This document shows, in pieces, positions 51,021-61,832 of a stretch of 64,000 nucleotides of DNA. Position 1 is the stretch's first letter; the number at the start of each line of letters is the position of its first letter. Position numbers and translations under genes: made by a program. The DNA comes from Helicostylum pulchrum (Eukaryota > Mucoromycota > Mucoromycetes > Mucorales > Mucoraceae): positions 62,001 to 126,000 of the forward strand of contig JAIXMO010000059.1 of NCBI GenBank assembly GCA_025677825.1, written 5' to 3'. Under the pieces are notes generated by a model. The model was not told the origin of the DNA. It searched no databases and saw nothing but the letters and a program-made list of their open reading frames with translations.

Positions 51021-51334
51021 TGGGTTACGAGTTATGGGTTACGAGTTACGCGCAGTCACAGTTAACAATAGTTTTCTTGTTCCCAAATTCAGTTATACGA
51101 AATGACTGTCGTATTAGGCTTGGCCAAATTAGCACTTCTTGGGCTATGGTGTAAAAGCTTTATTCCTTTATCTCTCACTCTTATCGTTAATTAGATAGTA
51201 CGATGACAAAACGGAACTCTAACTAACTGTTTATTTTAATAAACATTCATTTTTACCCAAGTGACAATCTGATAATGTTTTTCTGAAATTGTCATTTATT
51301 TTCTCAAAACGGACAAAATTTACCAGCCGCACTG
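51021..51334 (-). repeat. right terminal inverted repeat (about 314 bp)
   Basis: Mirror of 50258-50571, ending CCAGCCGCACTG next to TA. Confidence 0.9.
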
Positions 51335-51504
51335 TACCTGTCCTGTAATAAATAAAACTCAAACCGCTGCAAATTGATACAGAGGAAAAAAAAGGGACAA
51401 GTTAAAATAGAAGAAAAGAGAACAAAAGAAACGTTTATTTTTTATTTCTTTTAAAAAAGAGAGGTTTAAAAATTGATATAACAGTTCAAGAACAGTCAAG
51501 GAAT

Positions 51505-52709
51505 TTAGTTCATGGATTGAACCAAGTTGTTGATGAAGTTCTCACGGTTACCAGTATCACCACCTTCAATGAAATGAAGGAACTTACGGGAGTGCCACAT
51601 GTTGTTGGGGTTAGAGAGCTTGAAAGGCCAGAGGAAGTTGGAAGCTTGCTTGAAGTGGGGACCGACGGTAGCGATCTCGTGGATAAGATCTTCAACACAG
51701 ATGATGTTGTACTTACCGAGAGACTTCTCAATGACAGCGTTATCGGAGATAGGGATACGTTGCTTGTTGACCTTGGCATAACCACGCTTGTAGACCAAAC
51801 CACGGATGGTCTTCATGTTGGGGTAACCGTAGGTGACATAAGGTTGGATCAATTGGAGCATCTCAGAGGTAGCCTTGTTAAGACGGAGGAAGACACCGTT
51901 GTTGATTTGCAAAAGACGGAGCAATTGGAGAACCTTACGGGGCTTGGGGGCAATGTTGTTAATACCACGGATACGGACAACGAAGACAAGCTTCTCTTGA
52001 GCGGGAACGTAGTAGTTACCTTCAGCCTTGGCTTGACGACGGAGACGGATCTCGTTGAGGGCAGTAGACTTGTACTCGGCATCGTACTTGGCAGCACGCT
52101 TGAAGAGTTCACGACGCTTGGCAAGCTTGGCCTATAAGTTTTTTAAAAAAATGTTAATATTTTACTGCTTTTTCATAACGTATAAAGGAAAGGAAGAAAA
52201 ACGTAAAAGAAATTTTTTTTAAAAAAAAGAAAAATAATCAGCCCCGAAAGATGGTTAACAAGAGACATCATTGAGTGCAATCTAGTCCTTTGGGTTGGTA
52301 TACCCCAATTATCATCATACTTTTTTCTTTTTTTTTTTTTGTTTCTTAAAATACGTTCCACCCCTTTCTCGTAAGAAAAAAATACTTGCCTTGCGGAGCT
52401 CGGCCTTCTTGGCAACAAGGGCTTCAGCAGCCTTGGCACAAGACTTGTTCTTCTTCAAGAGGGTCTCGGGGACGAGGACGTCGTTGGCAGTAGGAACGTT
52501 GCTATAATTTTAAAAAAAGAAAGCGTAAATATTTTTTGAACAAGATATAAGCCACCCAAAATTAGTTTTTTTTTTTTTTTTGTTGAAAAAGTACAATGAG
52601 TACTATGTTCTAGTAGTGATAGTAGTAGTAGTACATATCCTAATTCTTTAAAACTAATTTCGAAAGGTGTTCAACGGGGGGGAAGTGTATATACGTACTA
52701 GGCAACCAT
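51505..52709 (-). CDS. RPL7: 60S ribosomal protein L7 (uL30)
   Basis: Large-subunit ribosomal protein. Exons (complement): 52709-52699, 52501-52390, 52131-51505, giving 249 aa, the expected size. The basic N-terminal helix ([20 protein letters not shown]) leads into the L30 core: [60 protein letters not shown], and the tail [19 protein letters not shown]. Exon 1 is 11 nt (Met-Val-Ala plus two bases) followed by a 197-nt intron. Intron 2 (52389-52132) has a GC donor (AAG then GCAAGT); the overlapping GT donor would break the frame, so GC-AG splicing is required. Highly biased codons. Confidence 0.95.
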
Positions 52710-53267
52710 GTTGGTACTGTCTGAACTGATAGGAAAAGAGAAGGAACTATCTGATTTGAAAATTTTTGTTCAATAATAAAAAGATTTTTTTTTTCTAACC
52801 CGATTAGAGAGGTCCGGCTCGGATGATTGAAGGTAGTCACGTAAAAAAAAAAATTTGCTCTTGTTGAAACTGTATTGGTTCTATTTGCAGCAATAGGGGT
52901 CTACTGGGGACAGTACACATACTTGTAGCACGCAGATCAAAAAAGAACTGAATTGAATCTGATTTAATAAAGAATTCCATGCAACTCTCTTTTTTTTTTA
53001 CTTGTACAGATATATAAAACAAGAGGTTACAGTTTCAAAATATCCCAAACCGTTCATACTCCTATATTGTGAGACATTTGTGTTCAATTTTCGGGAAGGA
53101 AGCATAACGTAAATATTACATTAGTAAATAGACGCTCCCATTTTATCATCACAGATATTTACAGCGTTTTTGGTTTATCAGTCTTTTTTCTTCTTTCTTC
53201 TTCACTTACTACTTTTATGTTTTCGTTTTTTGTTTTTGTATGAACCGATACGGTTCTTCTTAGAATA
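52710..53267. promoter_or_regulatory. RPL7 upstream region
   Basis: Contains GGTCCGG at 52811-52817 (CCGGACC in the direction of RPL7), about 105 bp upstream of its ATG, the same word and distance as at RPL14. No gene seen. Confidence 0.4.
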
Positions 53268-53755
53268 ATGGTCATCCTTAAAGGTAAGTAAAAAAGTAGC
53301 ACGCTTTTTTTTTTAATGGACCGTGTGTATCCAGAATTTCCCCCAAAAAGAAAAAAGTCTGGTACGTTACCAGCAAAAAAAAAAAAAAAGTTCAAAAAGA
53401 CTTTATTTTAACTGCAAATGGTGAAATAAAACCTGCATGCACCATATCACAGCTAGTAGAAGCATATAGAGCGCGTATCGCAGAAACAGCGAAAAGACAG
53501 TTGCATGCGCGTATCGTGATGAAGAGCAAGAATTTGATAGAATTCTTCACTTTTTGGTTGTTTGACCGGTTCAACATTGAACTATATATGATGGCTTTTG
53601 ATTCACAGAAAACTCAATTTTATAATCTCAAACTTCCTATACTAGCTCCTCTGAATCGTACAACAATATGGAAGAGACGATTGAGTGTCTTTTTAAGTTT
53701 TAAGGTAAGTTGCTCAATTAATATAAGGAATCACTTAGAATGCCGTATTTTCTAG
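53268..53755 (+). CDS. possible small spliced gene, unknown
   Basis: ATG 53268 starts a 16-nt exon (MVILK) with a GTAAGT donor; an AG at 53389-53390 joins it in frame to an open stretch from 53391, giving MVILKVQKDFILTANGEIK and continuing about 105 residues (LIEFFTFWLFDRFNIELYMM, LPILAPLNRTTIWKRRLS). After AAG 53704 there is a perfect GTAAGT; reading on gives a stop at 53755, while splicing to an AG at 53738 (a very short 34-nt intron) gives NAVFSSLASEETFTSIMH up to 53839. The composition looks coding, but no domain is recognised and the 3' end is unresolved. It could be a remnant of a mobile-element gene. Confidence 0.33.
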
Positions 53756-54202
53756 TTTAGCTAGTGAAGAAACCTTTACATCTATCATGCATTTGTTCAT
53801 CTTTTCAAACCAAATAATTGCTTTAGTAAAAGATTAATGTATTTTCTATAATTTGTTTGATCACTACTTAGTTCTAAATAATGATGGTGTATGTCATTTA
53901 TTCGTATAATAAAACGTATCATGTACGACGTAAAAACTCGTATTTTTTGCTTGGGAGCAGCCTATAGGGGGTTTTATTTTATTTTTTAAATGGAGGAGGG
54001 GTTGTTTTATAATTTTTTTGTTTTTTGTTTGTTGGTAATTTTTGGTTTAAACATATAAGAGAAGAGTGGGGGTTAATAAGATATATAAAAAAGATAAGTT
54101 CATAAGATAATGGGGGAGATATATATATATATATATATACGGGATAAAAAAGAAGGATAGAGGATATATATTTGTAATAAAATCAGGGCGCGGGAACAAA
54201 AT
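53756..54202. other. intergenic region
   Basis: AT-rich, with a TA microsatellite at about 54119-54139. Nothing else recognised (apart from the possible last exon noted for the preceding entry). Confidence 0.4.
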
Positions 54203-55583
54203 TTAAACAAGTACAGCATTATTATTCATTGCAGGCAATAAATCGATCACGTTGACAGGTTTTCTAAAATCAGACGAGCTGGTAGTTGAATAGACACCAA
54301 GTGTTTCATCGGTACTACTTCTAGGAATACTACTACTATCATTTTCGAACAATGCAGAATCGATATGATAATTTCTTCGTACTTGACTTGCTGGCAAAGA
54401 TTTCGTATACTTTAAATTCGTACTGTTGATTGTATTGATATTGGTGTGTTTTTTGTAAAGTTTAGGAAACGCCTTTTTAAAGATACGGTTGATGGAAAAT
54501 CCTTGTTTTTTGATCTTTTTATTGTTTCCTAATTCTGATTCAATGAGTGTAGCGGACGAAAAGTACGTGTTGGCTGAATTGTATGTTGGGGATCGACGAT
54601 GATGGCGGCGAGTGTTGTGGGCTCCTGAATCACTTACCACCGTTTCTTTACTGTCATTTGTTGCATGGGAATTTAATTCTTGTTCAATCGCACGCATAGT
54701 GACTTGGATATTGCCAAGTATATTTTCAGATTTCAATTCGGTAGATGGTCGATTTCCTACTATAGTTAATCCTTGTTCTACATCTCTCTATTTGAAAAAA
54801 AAAGAGGATAATAGGAGTAAGTATTATATTAAAATAACAAGGAGAGAGGGAGATATTACATCGTAAATACTACTGCTGGTATCCAGTTCTTCATCTGAAT
54901 AATCGATAGTTGATACAAATGATTCTGTGTCACCATCTTCGGCATCTGTTACGAATATTAGAAACAGGTGAGGTCATTACTCATCAGAATATTATAACTT
55001 ACGATGTTTATTGCTAATTAAATAATCTATTTGATCATTCAATGATAAAATTACATCTTCCTTTTCGTACAGCTTTCTTGTATATCTCGATTCCATTAAT
55101 CTCAGTTCATTTTCGTGTTGTAACTCAATGATTTGCAATTGTTCTGCTTCCGAAAAAAAATGTGTCAACAATAAACAATAAATTATGTAACTTTAAAAAA
55201 AAAGCCAAACCTAAATAATTTGTTTGAGCGTTTGATTCAGCTTCAAGAGCCCTAGTTCTCCATTTTATAATAACTTCTTTTAAAGCGGATATTTCAGACT
55301 ATATAAAAAAAAATCTTTAGGATCATGTGGTGGTGGTGGTGAAAAAGGTATATATTATACCCCCTTTTTTAAAACTTACCTCCTTTGTCAATAAAAAGTT
55401 GGTATTATTATTCAACACGTTTTCATCCACATTCATTGAATTATCTTCTATTTCTTTATCATCATCCCAACTGATTACGGAACTGTTTGAAGGAAGTAAA
55501 GCCATCATTGCTGCGACAATAGATGCTGCTTCCTTGTCATTTTGTTGCTCAAAATAAGCTTGTAAACTGTCTCCGGTATCCAT
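54203..55583 (-). CDS. coiled-coil protein of unknown function
   Basis: Exons (complement): 55583-55380, 55298-55211, 55143-55003, 54945-54860, 54787-54203, giving 367 aa. The N-terminus (MDTGDSLQAYFEQQNDKEAA) precedes a coiled coil spanning exons 2-3 (ISALKEVIIKWRTRALEAES, EQLQIIELQHENELRLMESR, YTRKLYEKEDVILSLNDQID). The second half is Ser/Asn/Thr-rich and basic around KKIKKQGFSINRIFKKAFPK, a possible membrane- or nucleic-acid-binding patch. There is no enzyme motif or signal peptide. Intron 2 could end at 55147 instead of 55144, adding one residue. The architecture suggests a scaffold or trafficking protein, but no family is claimed. Confidence 0.7.
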
Positions 55584-55960
55584 TGCTAAGGGTAATACAG
55601 TTACTTTTGTTTAAAAAAAAAACCAGTATTAAGGTTGATGAGAATAAATAGAAAAATAAACAAATATAATGGGTTTCTTTTTGCCGTGAATAAAAAATAA
55701 AAAAAAGGAAAGAGAAAAAAAAAAGATGGCAATTATTTTTTTATATTTTAACAGCCCAAAAAAATTAAAGGGGAGAGTCCAAGTCCGCCTTCTTTTTTTC
55801 TCATGACTTTTTTTTTTTGTATTGTAAGATAAGGGAACTTTTTTTTTTTTTGTTAGGTAAAATATACATGTTTTTTATTTATTTACTATTTATAATCGTA
55901 CTATAAAAAAAGTACAAGCGAGAATCTTGGGTGAAAAGGTTTCGTTTTTTTTACAATGAT
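55584..55960. other. intergenic region
   Basis: 377 bp of A/T runs between two minus-strand genes; promoter of the coiled-coil gene and 3' region of the acidic protein. Confidence 0.4.
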
Positions 55961-56290
55961 TTAATGGTTCATAGATCTGGGTTGAGTACTGGGAATAAAT
56001 TGTTGCTTAACATTGGAACCAGCATTCTTGGTGATATCAGGTTGACGAGAAGCAGTATGAGCTTGCATATCTTGAGCGTGTCTTTCTTGGAGAGCACGTT
56101 GACGCATACGTTCTTCTTCTTCTTCTTCTTCAGGAGTTTGTTCTTCTTCATTTTCCTTGACATCCTTAGTTTCAGCCTTAAGAGGAGTACGATGAGCATC
56201 AGGTTGCTTGACTCTCATACCACCGACCATTTGAGCAGGGGCAATATCCAAGTTGGAGGTAGCAGTGTTGTTGTTATTAGCGTCAGACAT
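55961..56290 (-). CDS. small acidic, glutamate-rich protein, unknown
   Basis: Single-exon ORF of 109 aa from ATG 56290. The N-terminus is Asn/Thr-rich, then comes GGMRVKQPDAHRTPLKAE (a short, possibly conserved basic block). A Glu-rich helix (NEEEQTPEEEEEEERMRQRA) is followed by a polar tail (NVKQQFIPSTQP). Codons are biased toward those used in ribosomal and ATP2 genes here (CGT, AAG, AAC, GCC), hinting at good expression. There is no signal peptide or membrane helix; probably a soluble, disordered protein. Function unknown. Confidence 0.65.
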   Translation of the reverse strand: MSDANNNNTATSNLDIAPAQMVGGMRVKQPDAHRTPLKAETKDVKENEEEQTPEEEEEEERMRQRALQERHAQDMQAHTASRQPDITKNAGSNVKQQFIPSTQPRSMNH

Positions 56291-58036
56291 ATTTGAGTTA
56301 TTTGTTATTATTTGTTTGATATAATGAATAATAAAAAAAAAAGAAAAGAGGGAGCGAATAAATACGCTCTTTATATACACAAAATGTCAGAGCTGCATTA
56401 ACTCCCAATGAGGTCACATTTTAGCATTTAAAACCTTTTTTTTTGTGCAACTGAATCATCATGACATAACCACCAAAACTATTATTTTTTTCGGAGTTTT
56501 CTTTTTAAAAAGAGAAAAGAAGAGCAGGAATGACGAATGAGGGTACTTATGAATTGTAGGGCTTTATACGCTGAAAGAAGTTATCCAATAAAAAGAATAA
56601 ACAAGTTGAAACACGTACATCTTTTTTTCTCTGCAGAAAAAAAAAACAAGAGCATGGGTTGCATAAAGTGAAAGTGTATACATCGTTAAAAAACGCATAA
56701 CAAATTCATTAGTCTATAATACACGACTTTTGTATTTCGACGTGTGAATAAGTTTACGTGTTTGTGTAGCAATAAAGGCTGAGTATAGTACATTTTGTTT
56801 GCTTGTTATTTCCCTTTTGTTCTGGACAAAATTATTTTTTGTAGGTTTCAGTCTTTTGAAAACGCAAAGTGTGGGTTCGCGATCGGTGTTGTTGTTAATC
56901 GGAGTGACATAATGCATTTTTGCGAAATTTCTTTTTTAGCGTATACACTTGTCAAAATAAATTTTATCTGGACAATGGTGTCATAGCACCTTTTTTTTTA
57001 TTTTTTTTTCGTGTAATTCAAAAATGTGTACAGTTTAGGAAAAAGAAAAATGCATTACATCACATGCTAATCGAAGTAGTTTAGGTTCTTCTAAAACGCT
57101 ATTATATATTACATTTTTCCCTCTGAAACAAGCAGTATAATCGCGAAACTTTTTTTTTTTTACCTTTTTTTCTCACGTGTATATCAAGTATTTAACCTGT
57201 CAGGAACCTGTTCTAAAAGCAATACGTTTAGGAAAAGAAATAGAAGCTCGCAGAATAACGGCTAAAAAATGTGACTCGTCAATTTTTAAGACAGTGTTGG
57301 ATGCGGAAAATTAAACACTTGAACCAGTAACATTAAGTAATCACACTAGTAGTTGTGATGCATTGACGTACATAAACATAGAAGCTATCGATTGTAAACA
57401 TAAGGGCATATACTATTAACAAAAGCACACGTTGGCTATATTTTAAATGTATTCTATGAGAATCATTATAGAACACAGAGCAGAGTTTTACGAGAAGGAT
57501 GTACTCTTCCTCTCTGTATATCAGTATATACATATCTGCCAATTTAATTTTATCTTGCATACCAAACAATACACTAGTACATTTCACTAGCACTGCGATT
57601 CGACACTATATTTTTTTTTTGTTCGTTACTTTAATGAAAGCCGAGGTAGCGCTACTACATCTTTTATTCAAAGTAAACGAGTAGTAGTGATCTTAAATAT
57701 AAAAAAAGTAGTTTAGTTTCAGATACTTTTTCAGGGACACTGACATTAGTTTTAAACTGAATAACGGGAATAGTAAATAATATTCAGGTCGATTTTCGAA
57801 AAAGTTTTAAGAGAGAATATTAAATTAGAGTATACAGGCCAAAAAGTATAAGGTGTATTAGTCAACACTCTTATTTTCACGTGCTTATTTAGATTTTCTC
57901 TCAGGCAAGTTTGAGATGACAAAAAAAAAAAGTCCAGGCAAAGATTGAACCCCCTCTTCGAAAAAAGAAAAAAAAAAAATAAGCTTTTTTTTTTGCACTC
58001 GCTTTTTCTCTCTCCCCCAACTCACTATATAAAACA
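56291..58036. other. intergenic region, no gene recognised
   Basis: 1.75 kb divergent spacer between the acidic-protein gene and PEX19. Short open stretches (57333-57593, 56714-56917) have no motif or codon bias. The leader of PEX19 has poly-A and poly-T runs and a CT-rich stretch (58001-58018). Confidence 0.4.
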
Positions 58037-59116
58037 ATGTCCAAAGATCTTTCTAATAAGAATATTCAAGACGATGACTCCGATTTCGATGACTTGTTAG
58101 ATGGTAAAGTAAAAACAGTCCTTGCCTGCATGCTTGAGACTCATCCCTATTATATTTAGATGTTCTCGATGACATGGTCACTGCTCCTGTCAGTGCACCC
58201 AAGACCGAGGCAAAGAAGGAAACAAAGACCGTCTGTGAAGATGATCCCGCAGAACAATCTTTAGATGATATGTTGGATAACGACGATTTTGCAAAGCAAT
58301 TGGCTGCAGGTATGGAGCAATTGATGGGTCAAATGGGTGGTGCCGCCAATGCCGAAGGTAACGACGAAATGAAGGAGGCTTTTGAAAAAGTCTGGGCATC
58401 TTTTGATGGTGACGCTGCTGCTACTATTGCTGCTGCTACTGCTACCACATCTGCTGCTACTGCTGCTGCGGCACCTACGGTACCTAAAGTATCAGCAGAG
58501 AAGCAAGTACCCAAAGTACCTCAATCTTTCCAAGATACAATTGGTAAGACCATGAATAAACTTAAGGATAGTTCCAAAGAAATCAATGTAAGTAATGTGT
58601 GTGTGTGTGTGTGGGAAAAAAAAAAGAGGATACAATTTACTGATTAATTGTATTTTTCTGTAGACTTCTATCAAGGAAGAATCAGAAGATGATTTTATGG
58701 CTGAACTGATGAAGCAAATGGAGTCCTTGGCCGATAATGGTGAATTTGAAGGAGTTTTGGAAGGAATGATGAGTCAATTGATGTCAAAGGAATTACTCTA
58801 TGAGCCCATGAAGGACTTATCTCAAAAATACCCTACTTGGTTAAACGAACACAAGGATACCGCTAGTAAAGCAGATCTCGACAAATATACACAACAACAA
58901 ATTATCTGCCAACAAATTGTCGATAAATACGAGGCATCCGATTTTGATGAAAAGAATGAAGCTCAAGGTAAACAGATTATGGAATTGATGACAAAGATGC
59001 AGGATTTAGGTCAGCCTCCTGCTGAACTTTTAGACGAGATGGCTCCCGGTATGAACTTTGGTAATCCCGAAGGAATGCCTGATATGAAGGATATGGAGAA
59101 CTGTAATATTATGTAA
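58037..59116 (+). CDS. PEX19: peroxin 19, peroxisomal membrane protein chaperone
   Basis: Cytosolic receptor/chaperone that binds new peroxisomal membrane proteins and docks on Pex3. Exons 58037-58103, 58160-58587, 58664-59116 give 315 aa. The N-terminal acidic Pex3-binding region reads DDDSDFDDLLDDVLDDM. The core helices are DDFAKQLAAGMEQLMGQMGG and DDFMAELMKQMESLADNGEF. The C-terminal helical domain has LLYEPMKDLSQKYPTWL, the Pex19 signature, then PPAELLDEMAPGM. The protein ends C-N-I-M, a CaaX box for farnesylation. An Ala/Thr-rich low-complexity stretch (about 58411-58475) separates the helices. Both introns are short GT-AG introns and keep the signature intact. Confidence 0.96.
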
Positions 59117-59343
59117 AACAAATAAAACTACCCTGTTTTTTATAACCACAATTTTTAATAAATAAATAATAATGATATATACGTACATACACGCAATAGT
59201 AATTTAGTGTACAACTCAATTACTACATTGGGAATTTAGACAATTTGTCATTTGAAAATATTTATATTCTAGTTGTTTAATAAAAAAAAAAAAGATGTGG
59301 GGGAAAGGGGATAATAAGTTAAAATCATGTATTACGAATATCT

Positions 59344-61322
59344 CTATTCTCTGGAAATATCACGACCTAAAGCGGTCTTCTTTAACCAATCTGTAATAAC
59401 CAAGGCTCTGTTACGAGTAGAGAATAAACTGGAGATATAAACAGATCTCCAGAAAGCAAAAGTAACAACACCACCGGAAGCCAAGCTACCACCAGGGCCT
59501 AAAGAAAGATCTGCAACTGCTTTATCGGACCCAATATAACTAAAATACATGCAAAAAAAAAAAGAAAGTTAATTGGTTATTATCTTTTTTTTTTAAAAAA
59601 AATGACGTTTCGAACTTTTTACCAAAGGGAACCTTGATGAGAATATTGGAAAGGTTTAACATCCTTGACCTTACGTAATTTACGCTCTTTTTTGGCTACT
59701 TCTTCTTCATCCGACGCATTCATAAGCTCGATTTCAAGGTTTTCTCGAACTGCCAATTGCTTAAAAAGACGAGCAAGGTATTTACCTTGCTGAGCAGCAA
59801 CTTGAGCAGTGGGAGCGTACCGAGTTGCAGTAGCGTCACCAAGAGCATATATATCTTCTGACCCATCAAGACGTAACCATTCATCCACAGCAAGACCGCG
59901 ACGAGCTTGTTGTGTCTCTGGGAACTTTTGCATCAAATCACGAACTAAAGGACGAGAGGTATTACCCGTAGCCCAAACTAAAAGACCGTAAGGAATATTA
60001 TCCACCGTGCCATCAGGACGCTTCACTTCAATCTCCTTTTCATGCACCTCCTTCACCATAGTCTTGGTACAAATTGAAATATTTTGCTCCTTAAAAGTAG
60101 ACTCGGTATAATCAATTAACTTTTTCGAAAAGGCAGGTAAAACGTTGGGAAGCGCCTCAATTAAAGTAATCTTGACTTTACCGGCTAATTCAGGGTACCA
60201 AGAGGTTAAGTCGTCAACAAGGAAATCATGAAGTTCAGCAGCGTATTCTATACCAGTAGGGCCACCACCAACAACAACCATATGTAACAAACGATCGATC
60301 TCTTCTGGTGTTTGGTCAGGGAAAGCAGCAGTTTCAATACAATTCATCAATTTGGTACGGATCTTTTGTGCATCCCAAACTTCCTTGAGGAAGCAGCCGT
60401 ACTCTTCCACACCTTTCACACCGAATGTGGCGCTCATAGCACCAACGCCAACAATTAAATAATCATAGCATAATGTACTAACTGCATGCTCTTCCTTTAC
60501 ATCCGAATTATCTAAATACGTTGTGATCAATGAATCTAATATTTTCCATAAATATCTACCAAGTAGTCCGTGTGTTACCTTTGATAATGATAACCTTATT
60601 TTCAGGGTCAATTTGTGTACATTCAGCTTCAATCACCTTGACACTTCTGCTCTTGTGACGAGCGATAAAGCGTGTAGGCTCAATTACGGATCGAACATCA
60701 ATTGTTCCAACAGTAGTTTCAGGAAGCAATGGAGTGAAAAGAAAATAGTTACGAGGAGATACAACTACCTTTATCACACGTGAAATAAGTTAAAATGACT
60801 TTTGTAATTTTTTTTATATAACCCTCCCCCCCCAAATATATACGTTACCACGTTGTAATGATCAGTGTCAATATCTTTCAAGAATGACGTACTGGCCCAG
60901 CCACTACCTAAAATAACAATCGTCTTTTTCTCGGGATCCGTTTCTGCTTGTACAAGAGGGTGTCTTTGAACGTACATCTCTATTCAATATTTAAAGGATT
61001 ATTTAGTTTAAAAAAAGAAGGGGTGGTTTGCAGCGCAAAAGTTTAACTTACCGTAACATCCATAAGTCATACCGGCTACAAGACTAACCTTGGCACTGGT
61101 TTTCAATACTGTCCATTTTGTTAATTTTTTGGTGGGAGTAGTAGTAGCAGATTCGGTAGTGTAAAGGTGCTTATGAGCGACAAAACGAGTTGAAGAAGCA
61201 CGAGACAATCTATTACCAGTACCTGAATATTTTTTTTTCGGGTGGTAAGTTTGTTAAACTTTCCCCGCAATTTTTTTTATAACAATTCAATTACCTCTTA
61301 ATGCTCTCGAAACAGACTGCAT
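59344..61322 (-). CDS. NDE1: external alternative NADH dehydrogenase (type II, NDH-2)
   Basis: Single-subunit, non-proton-pumping NADH:ubiquinone oxidoreductase of the mitochondrial inner membrane. Exons (complement): 61322-61295, 61222-61052, 60979-60849, 60768-60579, 60511-59623, 59539-59344, giving 534 aa. The N-terminus is a Ser/Arg/Thr presequence followed by a hydrophobic stretch ([14 protein letters not shown]). The first dinucleotide fold is [19 protein letters not shown], then [20 protein letters not shown]; the second is [20 protein letters not shown]. The quinone/FAD end is DIYALGDAT, and the C-terminal amphipathic segment [20 protein letters not shown] is typical. No EF-hand insertion. 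For intron 4 the acceptor at 60512 is preferred; one at 60536 would add eight residues. External orientation is inferred from the N-terminal layout. Confidence 0.94.
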
Positions 61323-61832
61323 CTTTTGTTATGTAAAAAAAGAAAAAGATAAGGATAAAAGGAAAAAGTAAAAAAAAAAAAAGAAAGAGAAAATGGAAGA
61401 ATAGCTATGATAAGCGATGATCTAATGATCGAAGTGGCTTATTTGACATACAGGCAATCTTAGTGAATTAACTTCTGATTTCAGGTGGGTTGAATGAATG
61501 CGCTCGTGGGTTGCTTCTACTCAAATTCCGATTGGACGGATTAGTCCTTTATTTCTATTCCCCGTTTTTTTTTAGAGATATGAAGTAAAAAAGTGTTTTT
61601 ATGACACAACTATAAGGTTTTTTTTTTCTTGGTAAAGTGGGCAGTAATAGAACAAAAAGTCTTGATTTGGGAATAAAGTTTTTATTTGTTTTTTGTTTTT
61701 GTTTCCATGGTATGGTAAAAAAAAAAGAAATTATGTTACAGAAAAATAAAAAATATAGTGTTGTGATATGATAAGATGATACGAATGAAATATAAAAAAA
61801 AAAAGATGAGTGTATGTGTGAGATACAATAAA
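61323..61832. other. intergenic region NDE1 / OLE1
   Basis: 510 bp between two minus-strand genes. Purine-rich stretch just upstream of NDE1 (61331-61395). No element recognised. Confidence 0.4.

Larger units (their letters stand above)
50258..51334 (+). mobile_element. TIR element with TA flanks carrying a PD-(D/E)XK-like ORF
   Basis: 1077 bp bounded by long terminal inverted repeats starting CAGTGCGGCTGG and flanked by TA on each side (50256-50257, 51335-51336). The TA target duplication and CAGTG terminus are hallmarks of Tc1/mariner elements. Paired coordinates sum to 101592 from tip to about 50571. The only cargo is the ORF at 50629-51000; there is no room for a DDE transposase, so movement would need help in trans. 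Both TIRs end internally in telomere-like heptads. Confidence 0.85.

Noticed and set aside
57929..57962. tRNA-like B-box on the minus strand followed by a T-run
   Set aside because: No A-box or acceptor stem can be formed; an upstream T-run would terminate Pol III inside the gene.
60512..60535. Alternative acceptor in NDE1 intron 4 adding DSLITTYL
   Set aside because: It would leave an unusually short 43-nt intron; the downstream acceptor gives a typical 67-nt intron and a family-like junction. Both stay in frame, so it remains a minor uncertainty.
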